Assembly: GCA_900766045.1 (NCBI GenBank)
Contig: CAAFTW010000032.1
Span: forward strand, 1-7,469
Length of the DNA stretch: 7,469 nucleotides
DNA from: Clostridia bacterium
Lineage (GTDB): Bacteria > Bacillota > Clostridia > Peptostreptococcales > Anaerovoracaceae
Direction of reading: 5' to 3'
Below are positions 1 to 5,937 of the stretch, piece by piece. Each line of letters opens with the position of its first letter. Position 1 is the first letter of the stretch. A model generated the notes under the pieces. It saw only the letters and a list, made by a program, of their open reading frames with translations, ran no database searches and was not told the DNA's origin. The position numbers and the translations under genes are program-made.

Positions 1-108
1 AGCGCCCTTTTCGTTCTGAAAACCAGTCGACCCCATCGTCTTTTTGCCTCGCATGATCTGGTTTTCGTATACTTCTGTTACATAGGTAAAACCTTTCCAG
101 CTATTCAA
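1..108 (-). other. Open reading stretch running off the left edge, unrecognised
   Basis: On the minus strand a reading frame is open from a TAG at 118-120 to the window edge. It contains a TTG at 108, ATGs at 54 and 36, and the residues SWKGFTYVTEVYENQIMRGK. None of these starts has a convincingly spaced ribosome binding site, and the frame overlaps the stop codon of the upstream fragment (101-289) by a few bases. The amino acid composition looks like a real protein. It could be a new gene, or the continuation of the upstream fragment in a shifted frame (a change near position 103 would join them). No family is recognised. Confidence 0.25.
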
Positions 109-289
109 TCTCCCACACTATGGTAACCGTATCTTCCACTTCCATCTCATCCGGTTCAATTCCCAGATAATACTCGTCGCATTCCGCATCACTCACAGCT
201 TCCCTCAGACAGTTACCGTGAATCGGGTAGACTGTAAGGTCCAGTTTTTTCCCCCCAGGAATAATCTGCAGATTGAATTTCTTTGAGCC
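101..289 (-). pseudogene. C-terminal fragment of an unrecognised protein, start missing
   Basis: An open frame of 62 codons ends with TAG at 101-103 and is bounded upstream by an in-frame TAA at 290-292. It has no ATG, GTG or TTG with a ribosome binding site. Its protein is acidic toward the end (residues such as GIEPDEMEVEDTVTIVWEIE) and looks like a genuine beta-rich C-terminus. Just upstream of the TAA the same frame has an ATG at 309 followed by only five more codons, so the relic may have begun there and been broken by the stop. The coding strand carries six G followed by six A (245-256), a typical slippage site, but the frame reads sensibly through it. It follows the flavin reductase gene on the same strand. 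Family unknown. Confidence 0.45.
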
Positions 290-332
290 TTACTCTGGAC
301 GCAGATGCATGGTCTTCTTTCTCGCCGCAAAA

Positions 333-866
333 TTACCGGATAATATATGCATCCACAATCTGTCCGATATACATGGTGTGTGCGTCACGATTTGCCATCG
401 GCTCAGAGCCGTCAACGTCCTGCGGATACATCGTTTCCCGGATATTTTCCGGCAGTCTGGAAAGTTCCTGTTTCTGTGCGTACAGCACCTTGCATTCAAG
501 GGTAATCGGATATTCTTTTACACCCGGAGTATGAACAGTCCGCGCCTCTTCCAGCGTAAGATGTGCCTCTGAGACCTTATCAACAGTATTACCGGACTGG
601 CTGCCGCAGACCCTGACAATCTCCGGAACCGGCTCTTCCATTGGAATACTGACAGTGAACTCTCCCGTTTTATCCAGCTGAGCTTTGGTATAGCGATGCT
701 CACGAACATAAACCGTAAACGTAGGCACAGACCAGCAGGTTCCGAGAGCGCCCCAGCCGATAACCATAGAATTGAACTTCTCTCCGTTCGTATTGAGCAG
801 AACTCCGCGAGGCAGCGCCTCGGTAATCTTCTGCGCATAATCCGTAATTTTAATATTCTCTTTCAT
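333..866 (-). CDS. Flavin reductase family protein (FMN-binding split barrel)
   Basis: A 177-residue protein of the flavin reductase-like (DIM6/NTAB type) split-barrel family. Members bind FMN and use NAD(P)H to reduce free flavin or act on a flavin-linked substrate in the cytoplasm; the actual partner is not visible here. Visible family features are NSMVIGWGALGTCW at residues 32-45 (the flavin phosphate region), TVYVREHRYT at 51-60, CGSQSGNTVDK at 88-98 and the closing strand HTMYIGQIVDAY at 163-174. Length is normal for the family. The start at 866 is chosen because AAGGAG lies 10 bases upstream; an in-frame ATG at 908 would add 14 residues with no ribosome binding site. No oxidase or dehydrogenase partner adjoins it: upstream is a broken QueG-like gene and downstream only fragments. 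A second, broken flavin reductase start lies at 7025-7156. Confidence 0.85.
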   Translation of the reverse strand: MKENIKITDYAQKITEALPRGVLLNTNGEKFNSMVIGWGALGTCWSVPTFTVYVREHRYTKAQLDKTGEFTVSIPMEEPVPEIVRVCGSQSGNTVDKVSEAHLTLEEARTVHTPGVKEYPITLECKVLYAQKQELSRLPENIRETMYPQDVDGSEPMANRDAHTMYIGQIVDAYIIR

Positions 867-968
867 CGATTCTGTACTCCTTTCCTTCATCTGACGGACA
901 GTATACATTCCCGAAGCGGTTTGTGGATCTTCCGGGCGGATTACGATGCTCAGCGCCTAAAATAAATT

Positions 969-1363
969 TTATTCTGAAATCGTTCTTCCCTGGAGATACT
1001 TCCGGGTATATGTACAAACCGCAAAACACTTCCCGCATAAATCCGTCTCAATGCCGGTGCATGCAGACATAATCTCAAGCTGCTTCTGATAACAGCTCTT
1101 TACATCTACTATTTTCTCCCTTGGCGTGTCAGTTGTCCATAAAAAGTTGTGTAATGCTTTTGCCGGACAATGACTGACACACTGATTGCATGTTCCGCAG
1201 GAGCAGCCTGCAGATCCAGGATGATGTCCCTCGGAAGCGCGATGGCAACAGAAACTCCGGTATTATAGGCACAATTTTCCACCCCGCGCATATCGCCGAT
1301 GCCGACCAGATCCGCACCGCGGGAAAACAGCAATGTCTTAAGTTCTTCTGTAAGTTGTTCCAT
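969..1363 (-). pseudogene. QueG-like 4Fe-4S protein, internally deleted and frameshifted
   Basis: This is the relic of a protein resembling the short clostridial 'epoxyqueuosine reductase'-type iron-sulfur proteins. The N-terminal piece (from ATG at 1363 to about 1199) reads through SRGADLVGIGD and VSVAIALPRDI, a signature opening for that family. The C-terminal piece (1205 to stop at 969) is in another frame and carries CGTCNQCVSHCP, a CxxCxxCxxxCP cluster, then a later CGKCFAVC, as in a two-cluster ferredoxin-like domain. Between these, intact relatives have well over a hundred residues; here the two halves abut at about 1199-1208, so the middle is deleted and the reading frame lost. No ribosome binding site precedes 1363, which fits damage from the adjacent IS30 element. 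The family link is from memory; whether the ancestor truly made queuosine is not shown. Confidence 0.75.
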
Positions 1364-1404
1364 AAATGGTTGATTGTAAAATGAAGTTGAACAATTGAAT
1401 AGAA

Positions 1405-1495
1405 GATCCATAGCAACCCTGCTGATGGTAGAATGTAAGTGGCTAACAAAAAGTCTACACAGAAGGATCAACTATGGATCACTATCATTCTACCA
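1405..1495 (+). repeat. Two crossing inverted repeats around the transposase start codon
   Basis: GATCCATAG at 1405-1413 is perfectly complementary to CTATGGATC at 1472-1480, which contains the transposase ATG (1474). TGGTAGAATG at 1426-1435 is perfectly complementary to CATTCTACCA at 1486-1495. The order is A, B, A', B', so the two pairings cross; in RNA they would form a pseudoknot or exclude each other. Either pairing would involve the translation start region. Known insertion sequences use such upstream pairing to keep read-through transcripts from making transposase; that role here is an inference. Confidence 0.5.
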
Positions 1496-2037
1496 CAGGA
1501 CAGCATGTTAAGGGCAAACATCCCGCACTACGAAAAAGTATCATGATCGGGAGAACAAAAAGAAACTCGGTCGCAGCATCGAAGAGCGGGATCCTTCCGT
1601 CAACGACCGGAAAGAATTCGGACATTGGGAAAGCGACCTTGTCATCGGCCAAAACTCTGGGAAGGATAAAGTTCTGCTGACTCTGGCAGAGCGCAAGAGC
1701 CGGGAGTACTGGATGATCCCTCTTGTAAACCGGGAAGCAGCCACCATTCTGGAAGCATTCAAAGCGATTCGGAAGGAATATAGTGAGCATTTCTCGGAGG
1801 TGTTCAAGACGATCACGACAGACAATGGTTCTGAATTCTCCAGGCTCTCCGAGCTCGAGGATCTGGCGGATACGCTGGTATATTTCGCACATCCATACAC
1901 GGCGTGAAAAAGGAACGAACGAGCGGCATAACGGCATTATCCGGAGATCATTCCTAAAGGCAAACGGATCGAGAGCTTTACAGCTTACAAGCTCCACTGA
2001 TATTTCGGATATGATGTACAAACCTCGTCGCATGGAA
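1474..2037 (+). pseudogene. IS30-family transposase, deleted and frameshifted
   Basis: The relic starts with a good site (AGAAGGA six bases before ATG 1474) and the IS30-like opening MDHYHSTTGQHVKGKH. It then jumps by an internal deletion near 1521-1530 to the linker before the catalytic domain, with a frame change, losing the helix-turn-helix DNA-binding region. The DDE domain follows in one frame to a TGA at 1905-1907: first aspartate in WESDLVIG (codon 1635-1637) and second in TTDNGSEF (codon 1821-1823). At 1905 the expected TGGGAA reads TGAA, a two-base loss; the catalytic glutamate in KGTNERHNG (codon 1921-1923) therefore lies in a different frame. At least two further small indels follow (after the RR near 1945 and near 1999). 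The end at 2037 is approximate, at residues resembling PRRM. The product cannot be an active transposase. Confidence 0.85.
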
Positions 2038-2057
2038 GTATATTTTCCATGCGACGA
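2025..2057 (-). terminator. Perfect 13-bp hairpin downstream of the ElaA-fusion gene
   Basis: TCGTCGCATGGAA (2025-2037) is the exact reverse complement of TTCCATGCGACGA (2045-2057), with a 7-base loop. It lies 27 bases after the stop of the minus-strand gene at 2084 and could end transcription from both sides. There is no strong T run on either strand, so it is not a textbook intrinsic terminator. The left arm also encodes residues resembling the conserved PRRM of the transposase, so the hairpin sits exactly at the right-hand break of the IS30 remnant. Confidence 0.4.
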
Positions 2058-2083
2058 TTCTACGATTCATCAAAATCACTATT

Positions 2084-3781
2084 CTATATCCCGCTTAACT
2101 CATCCCACAGAGCCGTTCTCCTCGGATACGTCTGACGGTACTTTTCTGCAAGCCGTTCTGCAGCAGCTTCTCCATCCGGATACCCTTTTATCTTCCGTAA
2201 TACATTCGCTACATGGCGGTACCCTTTTCTATCTCTTGCCCGATCCATCAGTTCATCAGCATTTCTAATCAGGATCGGCATGCACCGCTCCGGATAATGC
2301 TTCTTCAGGATTTTCTCATATCCATCCAGTCTTCCGTCTTTCTCAGCCTCAGCCATCATCAAATCGTACCGTTTTTCCCGCTCAAACAGCGGCATGGCAC
2401 GATAATATCCGGAAACGACAGGAACGACATTTTGCTCAAATTCTTCCTTCCACTCTGCATCAGAAAACAGGGCGCGGTATTCCTGATAAAGATCTTCATC
2501 GTCTGGTGAATCATAAAACATCTGTTTAAGCAGTGCGTTATATTTTTCTTTCTGTCCGGTCGTCTTGTAAAGACTTTTTAATTTCTGTTCATACCGCATG
2601 TAGTAATAACTTATGCCGTGTGTATTCTTCTTTTCTCCTGCTATTTTCTGAAGCAGAGCAATTTCTCTTTCCGCTTCACCGCGTTCTTCGTAGATGCGAA
2701 GGAGTCTTTCCCTGGTATCGTGTGTATTAATGGTTTCCGCATATCGTTCCACATCTTCAATGTCAGCGCCTTCATCCGATAAGATCTGCAGCAGATAAAG
2801 CCTGAGCTCTGAAATCACTATACTCTTCCAATCGTCGCTTTTATCCGATTGTGTTTCCTTCATAACCTTATCTTCCAGGAACTTTCTTTTAATCTTCAGG
2901 AGTTCCGGTGTCCGAAAATGCGTGTCCATGAAATCATAAAGATAATCCTCCATGTAGTCAATGACCGTTCCGTCTGTACCCTTCATGAAGAACTCCAGTG
3001 CCTGCTTCTGTTCTTTCTCATCCTTCAGGCGACTGACCGCGTCATCCCAGGCACCCGTGACCTCATCCATGACAATCACAGTATCGCCGTCATCATCCAT
3101 ATCGCTAGTGCCCCATTTCAGAAAAATCTCACTCGCTACAGTAAACAGAGCCCATCGGTCTTCCGGTGCAGACAGTTCTTTTCTGGCATCATTAAGCAGG
3201 TCGAGAACATCACATGTTAAATCTTCCATGTGTTTCCAGTCAACAAATCCCCGTACATCTGCCCAGCTGAAAATTTCCTCGATTCGTGATTCATACAGTT
3301 TGTCTTTTACACTGTCAAAAATAAAGGAATGATCTCGCTGTTCTCCATCTTCCAGGAACAATTCCATCCCGACATGCGGTATCCCATCTTCCAGGAACTC
3401 ATCCGAGCAGACGCTGAATCCTTCCCGTTTATAAAAGCCGGCTGCGTAAGTCTGAGCATCCAGATAGATTTTCTCCGGATTAAAAGCAGTCTTAATCTGC
3501 GCGATTCCCTCATGCAGAAGTTTTCCCCCGAGTCCGTTCCCGTGATGAAGGGTCAGAACTCTTCCTACCTGAACCACATGATCTTCTTTAGGAAATGCCC
3601 GGAGATATGCGATGACTTTTCCATCGTATTCATAGAAAATATGAAGACTGTTGTAATCCTTTTCATCGATATCCTGATACGCACAATTCTGTTCAACAAC
3701 AAAAATCTCTGCTCGAGCTTTTAATATTTCATACAGTTCTTTTGTAGTTAACTCGTAAAAATACTTTGTTATCAGCTGCAT
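2084..3781 (-). CDS. ElaA-type GNAT acetyltransferase fused to a large helical C-terminal region
   Basis: A 565-residue protein. Residues 1-145 are a near full-length ElaA-type GNAT N-acetyltransferase: RAEIFVVEQNCAYQDID at 23-39, the GRV strand at 73-75, the acetyl-CoA pyrophosphate loop HGNGLGGKL at 80-88 (the usual Q/R-x-x-G-x-G/A), YLDAQ at 106-110, FYKREGF at 116-122 and EDGIPHVGM at 131-139. Ordinary ElaA proteins end about here (about 150 residues). Residues 150-565 are acidic, Lys/Glu-rich and predicted almost wholly helical, with repeated amphipathic segments, as in HEAT/TPR-like solenoids. The last stretch (KGYRHVANVLRKIKG, then YPRRTALWDEL) recalls the C-terminal helical arrays of SWIM zinc-finger proteins, but no zinc motif is present. 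The substrate is unknown. The start at 3781 has AGAAGGGA upstream. It lies 53 bp downstream of the hydrolase gene on the same strand, so it may be co-transcribed. Confidence 0.85.
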   Translation of the reverse strand: MQLITKYFYELTTKELYEILKARAEIFVVEQNCAYQDIDEKDYNSLHIFYEYDGKVIAYLRAFPKEDHVVQVGRVLTLHHGNGLGGKLLHEGIAQIKTAFNPEKIYLDAQTYAAGFYKREGFSVCSDEFLEDGIPHVGMELFLEDGEQRDHSFIFDSVKDKLYESRIEEIFSWADVRGFVDWKHMEDLTCDVLDLLNDARKELSAPEDRWALFTVASEIFLKWGTSDMDDDGDTVIVMDEVTGAWDDAVSRLKDEKEQKQALEFFMKGTDGTVIDYMEDYLYDFMDTHFRTPELLKIKRKFLEDKVMKETQSDKSDDWKSIVISELRLYLLQILSDEGADIEDVERYAETINTHDTRERLLRIYEERGEAEREIALLQKIAGEKKNTHGISYYYMRYEQKLKSLYKTTGQKEKYNALLKQMFYDSPDDEDLYQEYRALFSDAEWKEEFEQNVVPVVSGYYRAMPLFEREKRYDLMMAEAEKDGRLDGYEKILKKHYPERCMPILIRNADELMDRARDRKGYRHVANVLRKIKGYPDGEAAAERLAEKYRQTYPRRTALWDELSGI

Positions 3782-3834
3782 GGTACTTTTCCCTTCTTAA
3801 TATACATTAGCCTTGAAGAAAGGGTTTCTGTTGC

Positions 3835-4464
3835 TCACGCTTTCTGCTTCATCACCCAGGAGAACGCCTTTGCGGTCCGTAAATCAGCATCTTTGAAGTG
3901 GTTGCCCTCATTCCACTCCAGGATGCAGTTTATATTCTGTTTTTTCAACAGTTCGTACGCTTCCCGGATCCGGTCGCCGACTGTTGCCATAACCGGATTT
4001 CTGGCTTTTTCTTCCTTATCGCCAAGACTCAGGTACACATTCTCACTTTTCATTTTCTGTTCGTTCAGATAATCCGTAAACCCAGGGAACCAGACGGATG
4101 GAGAGGCTGCGGCAGCTCCTTGAAAGACATCTTTTTGACATGCTGCCCACAGCGCAAACAATCCCGCCAGGGAATAGCCGCCGATGTAATAGGTCTTGGA
4201 TTTGTCTTCACAGAACGTCATGACCTTGGTCAAGGTATCTTTTGCCCCGCCCCCAAAGCCCTGTTTTCCGAAAACAGCTGGCGCCTCCCATGGTGACAGG
4301 TCGTTATTCCAGTCATCGACTCTGCAGGCGATCAGCCTGAAGTCAGCACCGGTATAGTTCCGGACTAGCTTTACCTCATTTTCGATTATCTCAAGGTCGT
4401 GGTCATCCACCATCTGAATAAGAACAAGCTCTGCGTCCTTATTCCCATACTCAAATATGTCCAT
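3835..4464 (-). CDS. Alpha/beta-hydrolase, putative esterase
   Basis: A 209-residue cytoplasmic protein (no signal peptide) of the alpha/beta-hydrolase fold, closest in style to small putative esterases of the esterase D/Fes group. The nucleophile elbow is IGGYSLAGLFALWA at residues 94-107, with Ser98 as nucleophile; the motif is G-x-S-x-A rather than the usual G-x-S-x-G, directly followed by Gly101. The acid is probably Asp149 in LSLGDKE, and the base His189 in NEGNHF, giving a complete Ser-Asp-His triad in normal order. SPSVWFPGF at 121-129 matches the strand after the nucleophile helix in this group. The start at 4464 has GGAAGGA five bases upstream. Substrate is not predictable. It sits between a membrane-protein gene and the ElaA fusion on the same strand. 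Confidence 0.85.
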   Translation of the reverse strand: MDIFEYGNKDAELVLIQMVDDHDLEIIENEVKLVRNYTGADFRLIACRVDDWNNDLSPWEAPAVFGKQGFGGGAKDTLTKVMTFCEDKSKTYYIGGYSLAGLFALWAACQKDVFQGAAAASPSVWFPGFTDYLNEQKMKSENVYLSLGDKEEKARNPVMATVGDRIREAYELLKKQNINCILEWNEGNHFKDADLRTAKAFSWVMKQKA

Positions 4465-4528
4465 TGCATTCCTTCCATCTTACTCTGCGGCGCTTAATCA
4501 AGATCATTATAACCCATGTCTTCAGAAT

Positions 4529-4639
4529 TCATGGTAGTCTCGTTCTACTTAAAATTAAATGCATGTATTCCCGGGTATACAGCTGCTCTGCCAAGTATCT
4601 CCTCAATTCGGAGAAGCTGATTGTTAATGCTCGATTCAT
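4529..4639 (-). CDS. Possible 36-residue small protein, unrecognised
   Basis: In the 213-bp gap between the membrane protein and the hydrolase there is a 36-codon frame with a strong ribosome binding site (AGAAGGAG, seven bases before ATG 4639). The product begins MNRALTISFSELRRYLAEQL and looks like an amphipathic helix, with no membrane segment. Its TGA overlaps the ATG of a 12-codon frame (4494-4532) in ATGA fashion. It may be a true small protein, or the surviving N-terminus of a longer gene cut off near 4530. No family is recognised. The rest of the gap shows nothing clear. Confidence 0.35.
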   Translation of the reverse strand: MNRALTISFSELRRYLAEQLYTREYMHLILSRTRLP

Positions 4640-4677
4640 GATTTTACTCCTTCTATATTCTGATCTGCGAGCGCGAA

Positions 4678-5646
4678 TTATCTCCCGTGCTTTCCTCTGT
4701 ATACTCTCCCTCGGAATGGCTCCTCACTGCGGGAACTTCCTCCGTAAGAGCTGCTGTCACTGGACCTGTCTCTAAACGTACTGCCGCCGGAGAAACCGCT
4801 GCCAGATGAGTGACTTCCGCTTGATGTCCCTTCTGACCCGTCCTTTTTCCAGAAATTGCTGCTGATTTTATATGCGACAGACATGACGATCAAAAGATAC
4901 AGCTGCGCGATGAACAGGTTGAAAACGACGCCGTTCGGTGTCATCAGGTAGCCGATCGAAAAACCGACAAACGCCATAACAGCTGTGCTTGCCAGCGCCA
5001 TGGCCAGAAGCGGAAGACAGTTGATCAGATTGTGGAAGTTCTTTTTCATTGCGCTGATCGTTGTGTCAAACCCCACAAAACGGCCAATCATCAGCAGAAT
5101 GAAGTACTGAATGATGGAATCGTAATTGTCGTTCCGGTAGCCAAATTTAATGTAGGCAAAAATAATCAGCATATACAGAATTCCGGTCATGTGCAGCGCC
5201 TCGCGCTCGCCCGGACGCAGTGTTTCCAGCGGGATCAGCGCATGATCCAGCCACGCGTTCAACAGCACCGCGATGATGATCATCAGCAGCAGAACATAGG
5301 AACTGTATTTCGCCCACACCTGTCCGCCGACGCCAAAGTACGTCATCAGAAAATACAGCGAGGTGAAGAGCAGAAAGACCATGCCGGAGACCGTCAGTTC
5401 GTAGTAACGTTCCACCAGACTCCTGACCTCATACCTCTGGAATTCCGCTTCCGACATCACCGTCAGGTTCCAGTCATCACCGGCAGAAATCGTCCGTCTC
5501 TTTCCGGCTGCAGTCAGAATGATCACGATAGGCGCCACAACCGCAGCCGCAACCGCCAGCATGATTACAATCCCCTTCAGATCCAGATAATGCGGCAGAA
5601 ACTGTGCCAGACTTGTAACGGTTCTTACTGAATTGTTCATATCCAT
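4678..5646 (-). CDS. Polytopic membrane protein with a Ser/Gly-rich cytoplasmic-type tail
   Basis: A 322-residue integral membrane protein of unknown function. Likely membrane segments are near residues 24-48, 87-104, 115-131, 152-170, 178-192, 209-232 and 240-260, seven in all. The loop at 49-86 between the first two is polar (KRRTISAGDDW, then charged residues). Residues 268-322 form a low-complexity tail of Ser, Gly and, later, Arg (GSHSSGSGFSGGSTF, ending RGKHGR), resembling tails of many Firmicute membrane proteins but without a TPM or other domain. No catalytic motif is visible. Start 5646 is taken as the first ATG; 5640 is also possible. The nearest Shine-Dalgarno-like AAAGGA is 13 bases upstream and lies in an 11-bp inverted repeat (5653-5704), so translation may be weak or regulated. 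It precedes a possible small gene and a hydrolase on the same strand. Confidence 0.82.
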   Translation of the reverse strand: MDMNNSVRTVTSLAQFLPHYLDLKGIVIMLAVAAAVVAPIVIILTAAGKRRTISAGDDWNLTVMSEAEFQRYEVRSLVERYYELTVSGMVFLLFTSLYFLMTYFGVGGQVWAKYSSYVLLLMIIIAVLLNAWLDHALIPLETLRPGEREALHMTGILYMLIIFAYIKFGYRNDNYDSIIQYFILLMIGRFVGFDTTISAMKKNFHNLINCLPLLAMALASTAVMAFVGFSIGYLMTPNGVVFNLFIAQLYLLIVMSVAYKISSNFWKKDGSEGTSSGSHSSGSGFSGGSTFRDRSSDSSSYGGSSRSEEPFRGRVYRGKHGR

Positions 5647-5652
5647 TTTCTC

Positions 5653-5704
5653 TATATTATCCTTTCCCGGCAGACAAAATGCTGCCTGTCAAGAGGATAA
5701 TATA
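5653..5704 (-). promoter_or_regulatory. Inverted repeat in the leader of the membrane-protein gene
   Basis: TATATTATCCT (5653-5663) and AGGATAATATA (5694-5704) are perfect reverse complements with a 30-base spacer, inside which GGCAG (5669-5673) can also pair with CTGCC (5682-5686). In the minus-strand transcript the downstream arm ends seven bases before the ATG at 5646 and includes the AGGA that would serve as ribosome binding site, so folding would hide it. A regulatory role is inferred; it could also be a small palindromic repeat or the scar of an insertion. Confidence 0.45.
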
Positions 5705-5721
5705 ACATGCCATTATGATGC

Positions 5722-5937
5722 TCATGTGTTGAACCAAAATGCTGAAACACCATCTCCGGCATCAATTGTATACGTTTCAAAAATCAGTCTAGTCTGGTCC
5801 TCCGTCAGTCTACTGCCTTCGATATGATTAGAATTATACGTCATCCGAACCTGAAGCTCGTGATAAAGGCCGCCAGATATTTTGGCTGCCTTCTCATCTC
5901 GAAGGATCTGTAAAATCTGATGTTTGATATCTATCTC
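5722..5937 (-). pseudogene. Fic family protein, N-terminal fragment
   Basis: A 71-codon open stretch ends at TGA 5722-5724 and contains the well-known N-terminal segment of Fic (AMP-transferase type) proteins: IKHQILQILRDEKAAK, then GGLYHELQVRMTYNSNHIEG, then SRLTEDQTRLIFET. In intact relatives this is followed by the Fic core with HPFxx(D/E)GNGR; none of that is present in any frame downstream, where the leader of the membrane-protein gene begins. Homology fades after ETYTID. There is no start codon in frame upstream: the frame runs back into the end of the DUF2200 gene. Both ends are therefore missing or damaged, and no active Fic enzyme can result. The fragment's (S/T)xxxE(G/N)-type inhibitory motif cannot be assigned with confidence. 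Confidence 0.75.

Larger units (their letters stand above)
1376..2044 (+). mobile_element. IS30-family insertion sequence remnant
   Basis: The only plus-strand protein-like signal in the window is an IS30-type transposase relic at 1474-2037, so a decayed IS30-family element is placed here. The left limit is uncertain: homology to the QueG-like gene stops at 1363 and the transposase begins at 1474, so the left terminus lies between them, perhaps at the A/T-rich stretch starting near 1376. No matching terminal inverted repeat is seen on the right, where recognisable transposase sequence fades near 2037 inside a hairpin. The element is short for the family (about 1 kb is usual), consistent with loss of the transposase N-terminal half and of the right end. 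Insertion probably removed the upstream region of the QueG-like gene. Confidence 0.7.

Noticed and set aside
850..1038. A 62-codon minus-strand frame upstream of the flavin reductase
   Set aside because: It reads the end of the QueG-like relic in a wrong frame and overlaps the flavin reductase start; no ribosome binding site.
1109..1471. A 120-codon minus-strand frame covering the QueG-like relic and the IS30 left end
   Set aside because: Only codons from 1363 to about 1199 match a family. The upstream part is IS30 leader read antisense and the downstream part is the iron-sulfur domain read in the wrong frame.
1485..2033. A 182-codon minus-strand frame opposite the IS30 transposase
   Set aside because: It is antisense to recognisable transposase codons and shows no family features or ribosome binding site.
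4464..4775. A 103-codon plus-strand frame across the gap before the membrane-protein gene
   Set aside because: No ribosome binding site, it runs into the tail of the membrane-protein gene on the opposite strand, and it has no family resemblance.
5032..5631. A 199-codon plus-strand frame within the membrane-protein gene
   Set aside because: Its His/Gln/Arg-rich, non-membrane translation is the typical shadow of a hydrophobic gene on the other strand, whose seven hydrophobic segments are convincing.
5687..5692. A perfect TTGACA on the minus strand upstream of the membrane-protein gene
   Set aside because: No acceptable -10 element lies 16-18 bases downstream; the nearest TAATAT is 27 bases away, within the inverted repeat.
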